Shown: positions 6,683-14,021, numbered from the stretch's first letter. The stretch: DNA of 25,787 bases from Tyzzerella sp. (GCA_019415525.1 DXZA01000032.1:1-25787), one strand, 5' to 3'. The notes: generated from the sequence alone by a model not told the origin. Translations and numbers: made by a program.

Positions 6683-7861
6683 TTATAATTTTAAAGCATT
6701 TTTTATTCTTTCAAGAGCATCAAATAACACAGATTTAGGACATGCAATATTTATTCTTTCAAATCCTCTTCCACCATTACCAAATATATAACCTTCGTCA
6801 GCAAATATATATGCTTTTTCTGTCATAAATTTTTCAAGTTCATTATAATCATCAAAAAGTTTTCTAAAATCAAGCCACATAAGATATGTTCCTTCCATAG
6901 GTGTGACTTTAATTTCTGGTATATTTTCTTTTATATAGTTTTCCACAAAAATTTTATTTTCATTTAATACATCTATAAGCTGTAAAAGCCACTCTTCACA
7001 ATTATTATAAGCTATTTCACAAGCCTTATACCCAGCTATATTACAATGAAAAATACCACTATCTCGCTTACTTCTTATTATTTTCTTTCTTATATTATAA
7101 TCAGGTATTATTATATTTGAAAGCGAAAGACCTGCTAAATTAAAAGTCTTACTTGGTGCTGTACATATTATACTATTTTTTGCAAATTCATCTGATATTG
7201 AAGCAAAAACAGTATGTTTATATTCTGGCATAATAAGGTCATTATGTATTTCATCAGAAACAACAATTATACCATTTTCAATACATATTTCACCTATTTT
7301 TATAAGTTCTTCTTTTGTCCATACTCTACCAACAGGATTATGAGGATTACAAAGTATTAAAAGCTTATTTTTAATATTATTTGCTTTTTTAGTAAAATCA
7401 TCAAAATCAATTTCATATCTACCATTATTATTTATAAGTTCACATTCAACTATATTTCTATTATTTGATTTTATCGCACTATAAAAAGGATAATATACAG
7501 GTGTAAATATAATAACACCATCATTTTCATTTGTAAGAGCTTTTATTATATTAAAAAGTGCAGGAACAACTCCTGGATATTCTACTATCCAATCTTTTTC
7601 TATATTCCAGTTATGACGTCTTTTTTGCCAATTTATAACTGAATTATAATAACTGTCTTCACCCATAGTATAACCCATTATGGCTGTTTTTAAATATTCA
7701 CTTAATCCTTCATTTATTTCAGGAGGATTTTTAAATTCCATATCAGCTACAGAAAGAGGAACTATACCATCAGGTATATTTTTATATTTTTTATACATGC
7801 TATTCCATTTTGTAGAACCTGTATTTACTCTTGATAATACTGTTTCAAAATCATATTTCAT
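6683..7861 (-). CDS. PatB/MalY-type aminotransferase or C-S lyase
   Basis: This 392-residue PLP enzyme of fold type I belongs to the MalY/PatB group, whose members act as cystathionine beta-lyases (releasing homocysteine, pyruvate and ammonia) or as aminotransferases. The N-terminal SVADMEFKNPPEI is the group signature. NPHNP (172-176), SDEIHNDL (from 202) and the PLP lysine Lys238 in SKTFNLAG are visible. The start ATG has GGTGGTGAT upstream. A perfect TATAAT at 7881-7886, just after the neighbouring terminator, may be its -10, though the -35 is poor. It lies upstream of deoD on the same strand without an obvious functional link. No maltose genes or methionine genes are adjacent, so beta-lyase activity is a family-level guess. 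Confidence 0.85.
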   Translation of the reverse strand: MKYDFETVLSRVNTGSTKWNSMYKKYKNIPDGIVPLSVADMEFKNPPEINEGLSEYLKTAIMGYTMGEDSYYNSVINWQKRRHNWNIEKDWIVEYPGVVPALFNIIKALTNENDGVIIFTPVYYPFYSAIKSNNRNIVECELINNNGRYEIDFDDFTKKANNIKNKLLILCNPHNPVGRVWTKEELIKIGEICIENGIIVVSDEIHNDLIMPEYKHTVFASISDEFAKNSIICTAPSKTFNLAGLSLSNIIIPDYNIRKKIIRSKRDSGIFHCNIAGYKACEIAYNNCEEWLLQLIDVLNENKIFVENYIKENIPEIKVTPMEGTYLMWLDFRKLFDDYNELEKFMTEKAYIFADEGYIFGNGGRGFERINIACPKSVLFDALERIKNALKL

Positions 7862-7903
7862 ATATTAATCACCACCTATTATTATATTATCAAAAAATCA
7901 GCA

Positions 7904-7945
7904 TAAAAAAAAGAAAACTGAATTCTTAAATTAAGAATTCAGTTT
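7904..7945 (-). terminator. Terminator upstream of the aminotransferase gene
   Basis: A perfect 14-pair stem (7915-7928 with 7932-7945, loop of three) is followed on the minus strand by TCTTTTTTTTA. It is a strong intrinsic terminator for transcription coming from the DUF6514-like gene and the structured element. Its right arm overlaps the left inverted repeat of that element. Confidence 0.85.
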
Positions 7946-8237
7946 CAGACTGTCAAAAAACCTATTTTTTAGACTTTTAGACACCGCTGAAGGGTAAAGG
8001 GAAACGAATGGTCAGCAAGTTTGCTATGCAAACTTCAGCCATAAATGGCTGACCGACTTTCTTGTTGGTGCATTGTTTCCCTTTTTAAATCCGCAGATGG
8101 AATTGACTTCCGTCGAGGAAAACAGCGGGTTTCAAGGCACTTTGTGCTGATGGAACTCGTCTGTTTATTCCTCTGTCTATTTCGTCAAAATTCTGATTTT
8201 GACGAGAGTGTGTCGACTTTTTAGACACACTCAAACT
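7941..8237. repeat. Structured palindromic element, MITE-like
   Basis: This 297-base non-coding stretch is visibly GC-richer than its surroundings. It is bounded by an imperfect 20-bp inverted repeat: 7941-7960 and the reverse complement of 8218-8237 agree at 16 of 20 positions. Inside are nested palindromes. An outer stem pairs 7996-8010 with 8071-8084. Within it GTCAGC (8011-8016) pairs with GCTGAC (8048-8053), enclosing AAGTTTGC/GCAAACTT (8017-8035) and CAGCCA/TGGCTG (8036-8051). A second arm pairs 8115-8133 with 8152-8173 and ends in GCAC-TTT-GTGC. Then follow TCGTCAAAAT/ATTTTGACGA (about 8182-8205) and GAGTGTGTC/GACACACTC (8206-8232). The right repeat covers the last bases of the DUF6514-like stop codon. 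No transposase, no long frame and no clear target duplication are seen. It may be a non-autonomous mobile element or a structured RNA. Confidence 0.55.
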
Positions 8238-8520
8238 ATGAAATAAAATCATCTATTATATTAATAAGTGAAGAAGGCATAACATTATATTCAGAAACAA
8301 TATTTATTAAATTAATAATTTCCTCTTCTTTTTCTGTTATACCATAATCACCTTCTTTTTCCATAAATTTATTATCACAATATTTTGATATTTCAATTCC
8401 ATATACAGGTGAGTTCATATTTTTATACTTTATATCTGTTTTTGTTATGAAATATTGTAATAATACATTTTCTCCATTTTCAAGCATTATATTTTTTTCC
8501 AAAAACATTTTCTTTTTCAC
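8236..8520 (-). CDS. DUF6514-like small protein
   Basis: This 94-residue protein is predicted to start at GTG 8520, which has AAGGGGGA six bases upstream. An earlier GTG at 8541 sits at the predicted transcription start and is rejected. The sequence has an N-terminal charged segment, a central YGIEI strand, and a C-terminal helix ending LINIVSEYNVMPSSLINIIDDF. This matches my recollection of DUF6514 proteins of Clostridia, which end in a similar N-x-V-x-P-x-x-L-x-D-I pattern. Function is unknown. No signal peptide or membrane helix is present. The promoter carries Spo0A-type boxes, and the stop codon lies inside the right inverted repeat of the adjacent structured element, so the present C-terminus may have been set by insertion. 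Confidence 0.65.
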   Translation of the reverse strand: MKKKMFLEKNIMLENGENVLLQYFITKTDIKYKNMNSPVYGIEISKYCDNKFMEKEGDYGITEKEEEIINLINIVSEYNVMPSSLINIIDDFIS

Positions 8521-8550
8521 GATATATCCCCCTTTTCCCACACAAGAAAG

Positions 8551-8556
8551 ATTATA
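8551..8556 (-). promoter_or_regulatory. Extended -10 of the DUF6514-like gene
   Basis: On the minus strand a perfect TATAAT is preceded by TGA. No acceptable -35 is found 16-18 bases upstream. The transcript would start near 8544, giving a leader of about 24 bases with the AAGGGGGA site. A good -10 without a -35 is typical for promoters that need an activator. Confidence 0.6.
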
Positions 8557-8618
8557 TCAATAAAAAATAAATATTTCTATAAAACAATATCGACCTTTAA
8601 ACCACATAAATTAAAACA

Positions 8619-8625
8619 TTCGACA
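8619..8625 (-). promoter_or_regulatory. Spo0A-type box (TGTCGAA), proximal
   Basis: The minus strand reads TGTCGAA, identical to the core of the 0A box recognised by the sporulation regulator Spo0A. It lies about 63 bases upstream of the -10 of the DUF6514-like gene. A weaker related site, GGTCGAT, lies closer, at 8589-8594. Binding by Spo0A is inference. Confidence 0.45.
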
Positions 8626-8672
8626 CCATAAAACAATATATATTGCCAATATACAAACCAAATACTATATAC

Positions 8673-8679
8673 TGTCGAA
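8673..8679 (+). promoter_or_regulatory. Spo0A-type box (TGTCGAA), distal
   Basis: This is a second exact TGTCGAA, on the plus strand, 48 bases from the first in opposite orientation and just after the hflX stop. Two perfect copies inside one 150-base AT-rich gap are unlikely to be chance. Confidence 0.4.
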
Positions 8680-8690
8680 AATTAATATTA

Positions 8691-9965
8691 TTAGCAGATA
8701 TAAAGTTTTAATCTATTTTCTGTTTCATCATTTACATAAGCTTCTATAAGATAACCTGTTTCTGTATGTTCTTCTGAAATTATCTCACATTTTCCATGTA
8801 TATAGCTTATAAGACTACCTTCTTGATAAGGTATAAGAACTTTAATTGATTTTCTAAAAGATTTTAAAAGTTCCTCAACAGTAGTAAGCATATCATCTGT
8901 ACCTTTACCTGTTTTTGCAGATATTTTAACAGTACTTCTAGCCTTTGTATCTAAAGGAAGCGGATATTCAACATCTTCTTTATCTACTTTATTAAATACA
9001 GTTATTACAGGTGTTTCTTCGCAACCAAGTTCTCTAAGTGTATTATAAACTACATTCATATGCTCTTTTCTTTGAGGATTTGAAACATCAACAACGTGAA
9101 GAAGTATATCTGCATATTTCATTTCCTCAAGAGTTGCTCTAAAAGCCTGTACAAGATTGTGAGGTAATTTTTGTATAAAACCTACTGTATCTGTAAGAAG
9201 TATTTCAGAGCCATTTGTAAGCTTTACTTTTCTTGTAGTTGTATCAAGAGTAGCAAAAAGTTTGTCCTCTGCCAAAACTCCTGCATTTGTAAGATAATTT
9301 ATAAGTGTTGATTTTCCTGCATTTGTATAACCAACAAGAGAAACAACAGGTTTTCCATTTTTATCTCTTTGATTTCTTAAAAGCTGTCTATGAGTTTCAA
9401 TTTCCTTAAGTTCACTATTAAGTTCTGCTATTCTTGATTTTATATATCGTCTATCAACTTCAAGTTTTGTTTCTCCAGGTCCTCTTGTACCAATACCACC
9501 ACCAAGTCTTGACATTGATGCACCAATACCAGCAAGTCTTGAAAGTCTATATTTAAGCTGAGCAAGTTCAACCTGAATTTTACCTTCTCTTGATATGGCT
9601 CTTGAAGCAAAAATATCAAGTATAACCATTGTTCTATCCATTATTTTCGTATTAAGCATCTGTTCAAGATTTTTAATTTGTGCCGGTGAAAGTTCATCAT
9701 CACAAACAATACCTGTTGCATCATAAGCATTTATCATAACTTGTAATTCTTCTATTTTACCTTTTCCAAGATAATGAGCAGGATTTACCCTTTCTCTTTT
9801 CTGTATAATTCTTGCTACTGACTCTGCACCGGCTGTCTTTACAAGCTCATCAAGTTCATCAAGGCAGCTTTCAGTATCCATTCCAATAGTATCTTGGTCG
9901 ACACCAACAAGAATTACTCTTTCTTTCATTTCTTCTGTTATATGAAGCTGAGTTTCTTTTGCCAT
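8691..9965 (-). CDS. hflX: GTPase HflX
   Basis: This 424-residue ribosome-associated GTPase belongs to the Obg-HflX group and in other bacteria splits stalled or hibernating 70S ribosomes. The N-terminal nucleotide-binding HflX domain contains AHYLGKGKIEEL. A coiled linker follows, with the glycine-rich MSRLGGGIGTRGPGETKLE. The G domain has G1 GYTNAGKST (212-220), G2 in DTTTR (241-245), G3 DTVGF (259-263), G4 NKVD (325-328) and a G5-like ISAKTG. The ATG at 9965 is used because GGAGG precedes it by five bases; the open frame begins four codons earlier at an ATG that is itself part of that site. A terminator hairpin lies 35-65 bases upstream, so it is only loosely coupled to dapL. No terminator follows it. 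Confidence 0.93.
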   Translation of the reverse strand: MAKETQLHITEEMKERVILVGVDQDTIGMDTESCLDELDELVKTAGAESVARIIQKRERVNPAHYLGKGKIEELQVMINAYDATGIVCDDELSPAQIKNLEQMLNTKIMDRTMVILDIFASRAISREGKIQVELAQLKYRLSRLAGIGASMSRLGGGIGTRGPGETKLEVDRRYIKSRIAELNSELKEIETHRQLLRNQRDKNGKPVVSLVGYTNAGKSTLINYLTNAGVLAEDKLFATLDTTTRKVKLTNGSEILLTDTVGFIQKLPHNLVQAFRATLEEMKYADILLHVVDVSNPQRKEHMNVVYNTLRELGCEETPVITVFNKVDKEDVEYPLPLDTKARSTVKISAKTGKGTDDMLTTVEELLKSFRKSIKVLIPYQEGSLISYIHGKCEIISEEHTETGYLIEAYVNDETENRLKLYIC

Positions 9966-9999
9966 ATAAACCTCCATATATTAAAAAAATTAATTACAT

Positions 10000-10028
10000 A
10001 AAAATAAGACGGATATACTATCCGTCTT
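10000..10028 (-). terminator. Terminator between dapL and hflX
   Basis: AAGACGGATA (10006-10015) pairs with TATCCGTCTT (10019-10028) around a three-base loop. On the minus strand ATTTTTATG follows, a modest T-tract. It ends just before the hflX leader and should stop much of the dapF-dapL transcript. Confidence 0.75.
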
Positions 10029-10042
10029 AAATAATACAATAT

Positions 10043-11281
10043 TTAGAATATAAATTCAACATCAGAAAGTCTTCTATATATTTCGTCCATAACTTTTCTT
10101 TCTTCTTCCTCTCCATAAGCAAGAAATGTAACAGACATTCTTACATATGGTTCAACATCGTCCCAAGGTACAGTAGAAATAAGTTTTTCTCTTATAAGAT
10201 ACTGGCTGAAATCTTCTGCTGTTTTAAATTCAGGACCATTTTTAACGCCTTTAGGAATTTTTACATAAAGATAGAATGAAGCCTTTGGTTTTTTAGCATT
10301 AAATCCAAGTTTATTAAGTGTTTCAACAAGCATTGAATGTCTTCTTGAATATTTTTTAGCTGTTTCTTCTGTAATTTCAGTATGTTCAAGGGCATATTTT
10401 GAAGCAAGCTGTATAGCTTTAAACTGTCCTGAGTCATTATTATCTTTAACAGCTGCAAAAGCTTTTACAACAAGTTCATTTCCTGTAACAAAAGCCATTC
10501 TCCAACCTGTCATATTAAATGCTTTACTCATTGAATGAATTTCAACACCAACTTCTTTTGCACCTTCAACAGAAAGGAAACTTAAAGGTTTTTCACCATC
10601 AAATGTAAGTGCTGCATATGCTGCGTCTTGAACAACAATAATATCATTTTCTTTAGCAAATTCAATTACTTCTTTATAAAATTCAACTGTTGCAGAAGCA
10701 CCTGTTGGATTGTTAGGATAGTTTATATAAAGAAGTTTTGCTCTTTTAAGTACATCTTTAGGTATACTTTTAAGGTCAGGAAGGAAGTTATTTTCCTCTT
10801 TTAAAGGAAGTTTATAAACCTCACCACCAAGCCACTCTGTCATTGTTCCAATAATAGGATAACCTGGAACTGTCATAAGTGTAACATCACCTGGGTTAAT
10901 AAAAGCTTGTGCCATCATTGCAAGAGCAGGTTTTGAACCTATTGAATGGCAAACTTCTGTTGCACCATTAATTCCTTTAACATTATAAACATCTTCCATA
11001 TATTTAGAAACGGCATTTTTAAATTCTTCAATTCCGTTATCTGCATAATCTCTGTTTTCCCATTTATAAGCCTCTTTAACAAGTGTTTCTAAAACACCAT
11101 TATCAGCCATAGCGTCAGGTTCACCAACACCCATATCTATTATATCCATATCAGGATGTTCTTTCATAGCTGCTCTTCTTGCTCTTTTGATTTTTTCAAA
11201 TTTATAAAGAACTGTATCTTTACCGAATTTATTTCCACCAATTCTCTCTGCTATTAATTCTTGAATATAACTATCTGCCAT
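10043..11281 (-). CDS. dapL: LL-diaminopimelate aminotransferase
   Basis: This 412-residue fold-type I PLP aminotransferase is predicted to convert tetrahydrodipicolinate straight to LL-diaminopimelate with glutamate as amino donor, bypassing the succinyl or acetyl routes. The N-terminal region IDMGVGEPDAMAD, the cofactor segment NYPNNPTGA (187-195), Asp219 in QDAAYAAL and the PLP lysine Lys253 in SMSKAFNMTGW are visible. The start ATG has AAGGAG upstream. It directly follows dapF with an 18-base gap. DapF epimerises the DapL product to meso-diaminopimelate for peptidoglycan and lysine, so the pair is a metabolic unit, and this context supports the DapL call over a general aspartate or alanine aminotransferase. 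The protein resembles the DapL2-like branch common in Clostridia. Confidence 0.85.
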   Translation of the reverse strand: MADSYIQELIAERIGGNKFGKDTVLYKFEKIKRARRAAMKEHPDMDIIDMGVGEPDAMADNGVLETLVKEAYKWENRDYADNGIEEFKNAVSKYMEDVYNVKGINGATEVCHSIGSKPALAMMAQAFINPGDVTLMTVPGYPIIGTMTEWLGGEVYKLPLKEENNFLPDLKSIPKDVLKRAKLLYINYPNNPTGASATVEFYKEVIEFAKENDIIVVQDAAYAALTFDGEKPLSFLSVEGAKEVGVEIHSMSKAFNMTGWRMAFVTGNELVVKAFAAVKDNNDSGQFKAIQLASKYALEHTEITEETAKKYSRRHSMLVETLNKLGFNAKKPKASFYLYVKIPKGVKNGPEFKTAEDFSQYLIREKLISTVPWDDVEPYVRMSVTFLAYGEEEERKVMDEIYRRLSDVEFIF

Positions 11282-11299
11282 AATTAAAAATCTCCTTCC

Positions 11300-12121
11300 T
11301 TATTCTCCAAGCCAAACACCATCAAATGAAAATCTTGCTGGACCTGTCATATATATATGATTATTTTCTTCATTCCATTCTATTTTAAGGTTACCTCCAA
11401 GAAGCTCAACTGTTGTTTTTCTTTCACAAACACCATTTATTACAGAAGCAACAACTGTTGCACAAGTACCTGTTCCACAAGCAAATGTTTCTCCTGCTCC
11501 TCTTTCCCAAACACGCATTTTAAGCATATTAGAAGAAACCTTTTCAACAAACTCAACATTTATTTTTCTTGGGAAATTTTTATCAACCTCAACAACTTTA
11601 CCATATTTTTCAACATCAAAATCAGATACATTTTCAACATATGTAATTGCATGTGGATTTCCCATTGATACACAAGTAAAGTCAAAGTTTTTATCATAAA
11701 CTTGTATATTTACATTTTTATCTGATGAAGGTATTAATTCCGGTTCAAGTATAGGTTCACCCATATCAACAGTAACTGTATCAACAACATTATCTTTAAT
11801 ATGTAAATCAAGATACTTCATACCTGCAAGAGTGATTACAGAAATATTTGTTTTATCTGTAAGCCCTCTATCATAAACATATTTACCTACACATCTTATA
11901 GCATTTCCACACATTTCAGCTTCTGAACCGTCAGAATTAAACATTCTCATTCTAAAATCAGCCTTTTCATCAGGACAAATAAGAACAATACCGTCAGAAC
12001 CTACACCGAAATGTCTTTCACTCATTTTAACTGCAAGTTCTGAAGGATTTTCAACTTTTTCTTCAAAGCAGTTTATATAAATATAATCATTTCCGCAACC
12101 ATGCATTTTTGTGAACTTCAT
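11300..12121 (-). CDS. dapF: Diaminopimelate epimerase
   Basis: This 273-residue enzyme isomerises LL- to meso-diaminopimelate without a cofactor. Both catalytic cysteines are present: Cys71 in AEMCGNAIRC and Cys215 in FACGTGTCATV. The N-terminal KMHGCGND and the VGSDGI and FRMRMFNSDGSE segments also fit the family, as does the length. A GGGGGGA site lies close to the ATG. It is the first gene of the dapF-dapL pair. A strong terminator of the upstream DUF378 gene ends only about 25 bases before the start codon, so its own promoter must be near or inside that hairpin (possible TTACAA-N18-TATAAA at 12158-12187). Confidence 0.96.
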   Translation of the reverse strand: MKFTKMHGCGNDYIYINCFEEKVENPSELAVKMSERHFGVGSDGIVLICPDEKADFRMRMFNSDGSEAEMCGNAIRCVGKYVYDRGLTDKTNISVITLAGMKYLDLHIKDNVVDTVTVDMGEPILEPELIPSSDKNVNIQVYDKNFDFTCVSMGNPHAITYVENVSDFDVEKYGKVVEVDKNFPRKINVEFVEKVSSNMLKMRVWERGAGETFACGTGTCATVVASVINGVCERKTTVELLGGNLKIEWNEENNHIYMTGPARFSFDGVWLGE

Positions 12122-12139
12122 TATATTCCCCCCAAAAAA

Positions 12140-12183
12140 TTAAAAAAAGGACAGTAATTTATATAATTAAACAGCTGTCCTTT
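12140..12183 (-). terminator. Terminator after the DUF378 gene
   Basis: AAAGGACAG (12146-12154) pairs with CTGTCCTTT (12175-12183), and an inner TAATT/AATTA helix extends the stem. On the minus strand seven T residues follow, then another T-run. It is a strong terminator placed 17 bases past the DUF378 stop. Confidence 0.85.
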
Positions 12184-12187
12184 GTAA
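12158..12187 (-). promoter_or_regulatory. Possible dapF promoter inside the terminator hairpin
   Basis: On the minus strand TTACAA (12182-12187) and TATAAA (12158-12163) are 18 bases apart, the latter lying in the hairpin loop. A transcript from here would start after the left arm of the stem and so could not form the terminator. It is the only reasonable promoter candidate in the short gap, but the match is moderate. Confidence 0.3.
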
Positions 12188-12200
12188 TAATGTATTTTAT

Positions 12201-12425
12201 TTAATTAGCATTACCATATCTTTCTTCAGAACCTATTTTTGAATAGAAAGTAAGTCCATATAATCCTGCAAGACCTACAAGAGAGAATATAACTCTGGTA
12301 ATAAAGAATAATGAACCATTGAACAATGTTGTTACAAGGTCAAAACCAAAAAGTCCAATAAGTCCCCAGTTTAAAGCACCTATAATCATTATTGTAAGTG
12401 CAAAGAAATTTATAAATCTGCTCAT
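12201..12425 (-). CDS. DUF378 family small membrane protein
   Basis: This 74-residue protein has two hydrophobic segments (about residues 5-30 and 38-60) and the DUF378 signature ALNWGLIGLFGFDLV near the first turn, with a short polar C-terminal tail. Related small proteins (YuzA-like) are common in Firmicutes and have no established function. The start is moved to the ATG at 12425: the open frame runs six codons further, but AGAGGAG lies within that extension eight bases before the chosen codon. It is a single-gene unit with a TATAAT-type promoter upstream and a strong terminator downstream. Confidence 0.8.
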   Translation of the reverse strand: MSRFINFFALTIMIIGALNWGLIGLFGFDLVTTLFNGSLFFITRVIFSLVGLAGLYGLTFYSKIGSEERYGNAN

Positions 12426-12450
12426 AATAATAACTCCTCTCATAAAATAA

Positions 12451-12456
12451 ATTATA
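12451..12456 (-). promoter_or_regulatory. -10 element of the DUF378 gene
   Basis: A perfect TATAAT lies on the minus strand, 26 bases upstream of the DUF378 start codon. The region 17-19 bases further up is AT-rich (TTTATAC) and gives no convincing -35. The gap from 12457 to 12500 otherwise holds only AT-rich palindromes. Confidence 0.35.
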
Positions 12457-12500
12457 AGTTCATTATTATTATTAGTATAAAATAAAATTTTATTCTAATG

Positions 12501-13754
12501 TTATGGCATTATTTTTTTGAAATCAATATTATCTGTATTTCCTGCAAGAGATATACTGAGTTTTTCAAAATCTAAAATTTTATTTACTATATCAAAAACA
12601 GATTGAGGTGTAACTTTTTCCATATTCTCTATTATTTGCTCCTGTGTCTGTACAGAATTTCTTAAAAGAACAGAACCACCTAAAGCAGTCATTCTATTTA
12701 CTGTACTTTCTGTTCCTATAATATAATTACTTATTATCTGTTCTTTGGTAATTTTAATTATTTTTTCTGAAAGTATGCTGTTTTTTATGTCTTCTATCTC
12801 GTCATAAATAAGTCTTGCAACTTTCTCTGTCTGATTTGGGTTCATACCTGCATATATAGCAAATATACCTGTATCTGTAAAAGATGAAATATAACTGTAT
12901 ATAGAATAAGTAAGTCCCTTATCTTCTCTTATTTTTTGAAAAAGTCTTGAACTCATACCACCACCGAATATAGTATTAAAAACAGCCATATCATATTTAT
13001 TTTCGTGGTCTCTTTTAAGAGCCGGAAAACACATACACATATGAATTTGTTCAATATCTTTTTTATTCTTTATAAATGACGGATAGTAGACAGTTTTATT
13101 TTGTTTTTCATTAAATGTTTCAAGTGGCTTTTTATGTCCGAAATATTCTTCCATAAGAGCCATTACTTCACATTCTTTTATATTTCCTGCAACGGAAATA
13201 ACTGTATTTTCATTTGTATAACGTTTTTTAAAGTAGTCTTTTATAATATCACTATTAAAATTTGATATTGTTTCTTCTGTACCAAGTATAGGCATACCGA
13301 TACTACTATCTTTCCATATACTTTCCTGAAGTTTGTCATGTACAACTTCTTCCGGTGCATCATCATACATATTTATTTCTTCAAGTATTACATTTCTTTC
13401 TCTTGATATATCATTGTCATCAAATTTTGAATTTAAAAACATATCACTTAATATATCAACAGCATTTTTAAAATGTTTATCTAAAACTCTTGTATGATAG
13501 CAAGTATATTCCTTTGTTGTATATGCGTTTATTTGACCACCAAGAGCGTCCATTTCTTCTGCAATATCTTTTGCACTTCTTTTTTCTGTGCCTTTAAAAA
13601 GCATATGTTCTATAAAATGTGAAATACCGTTATTTTCTGTATTTTCATCTCTTGAACCATTTTTAACCCATATACCGAAAGATACACTTCTTACATAGGG
13701 TATTTCTTCAATAGCAATTCTTATTCCATTACTAAGCTTTTTTATATTAACCAT
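12501..13754 (-). CDS. M16-family zinc metallopeptidase
   Basis: This 417-residue peptidase of the pitrilysin/processing-peptidase family (M16B, YmxG-like) has the inverted zinc motif His46-x-x-Glu49-His50 (SHFIEHMLFKG) and the third ligand Glu126 in LEEINMYDD, exactly 76 residues beyond His50. The C-terminal half carries the second M16 domain with the IREDKGLTYSIYS element. Both halves are in one chain of normal length. Location should be cytosolic, as no signal peptide is seen. GAGGTGA precedes the ATG. Genes of this type often sit near pnp in Firmicutes, as here. It has its own promoter (TTGCAA-N17-TATAAT) and a leader of about 200 bases with a structured RNA element, suggesting separate control from pnp. 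Substrate unknown. Confidence 0.88.
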   Translation of the reverse strand: MVNIKKLSNGIRIAIEEIPYVRSVSFGIWVKNGSRDENTENNGISHFIEHMLFKGTEKRSAKDIAEEMDALGGQINAYTTKEYTCYHTRVLDKHFKNAVDILSDMFLNSKFDDNDISRERNVILEEINMYDDAPEEVVHDKLQESIWKDSSIGMPILGTEETISNFNSDIIKDYFKKRYTNENTVISVAGNIKECEVMALMEEYFGHKKPLETFNEKQNKTVYYPSFIKNKKDIEQIHMCMCFPALKRDHENKYDMAVFNTIFGGGMSSRLFQKIREDKGLTYSIYSYISSFTDTGIFAIYAGMNPNQTEKVARLIYDEIEDIKNSILSEKIIKITKEQIISNYIIGTESTVNRMTALGGSVLLRNSVQTQEQIIENMEKVTPQSVFDIVNKILDFEKLSISLAGNTDNIDFKKIMP

Positions 13755-13816
13755 TCAACTCACCTCAAAAAAATATATATTAATATAATTACATTTTTTT
13801 AAATTTATATACAACA

Positions 13817-13927
13817 ATAGGGTTATACTGCAAAAGTGCATAGTTCTCCCCAAAATTGTCGATTATGAATGGTATATTCTCAACGCCTTTGTTGGAGTAG
13901 AAAGCTACTCTACAGATATAACCCTAT
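13817..13927 (-). ncRNA. Candidate structured leader RNA before the M16 peptidase gene
   Basis: In an otherwise very AT-rich gap of 267 bases (13755-14021), bases 13817-13827 and 13917-13927 form a perfect 11-pair closing helix (GGGTTATA/TATAACCC core). Inside are three local hairpins: GAGTAG/CTACTC (13895-13910), CAAC/GTTG (13881-13894) and TGCA/TGCA (13829-13840), leaving single-stranded G-rich and A-rich joins. A multi-branched fold closed by a long P1 helix is the look of a riboswitch or other cis-acting RNA. A good promoter ends 33 bases upstream, so the element would be in the 5' leader of the M16 peptidase mRNA. I do not recognise it as a known family, and the expression platform is not obvious apart from an AT-only palindrome and a T-run before the ribosome binding site. 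Confidence 0.5.
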
Positions 13928-13959
13928 ATAAAATTTGAATTTATTTAACTACAAAAAGA

Positions 13960-13988
13960 ATTATAAAGTATATTAAAGTAAATTGCAA
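13960..13988 (-). promoter_or_regulatory. Promoter for the leader RNA and M16 peptidase
   Basis: On the minus strand -35 TTGCAA (13983-13988), 17 bases, then a perfect -10 TATAAT (13960-13965). The predicted start is near 13952. A weak stem (AAGTAAATT/AATTTACTT, about 13971-13997) overlaps the -35 side and is not followed by a good T-tract, so pnp transcripts may also read into this region. Confidence 0.65.
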
Positions 13989-14021
13989 TATAAATTTACT
14001 TATACCTATTATCAATCTTTT

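Noticed and set aside
8005..8148. Two short plus-strand frames inside the palindromic element (ATG at 8008-8010 and ATG at 8097-8099)
   Set aside because: The first has an AAGGG ahead of it, but the frames are only 14 and 17 codons, lie wholly in helices, and show no protein-like composition. They look like by-products of RNA or DNA structure.
7941..8237. CRISPR, tRNA or omega-RNA/IS200-IS605 remnant for the palindromic element
   Set aside because: There are no regularly spaced direct repeats, no tRNA cloverleaf with conserved T-loop, and no tnpA/tnpB fragment nearby.
12478..12496. AT-only palindrome after the M16 peptidase as terminator
   Set aside because: The stem has no G-C pairs, so it would not be stable enough for intrinsic termination.
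13851..13866. TTGTCGAT in the M16 leader as a Spo0A box
   Set aside because: It matches only the core TGTCGA and lies inside the structured RNA region downstream of the promoter; chance is the simpler reading.
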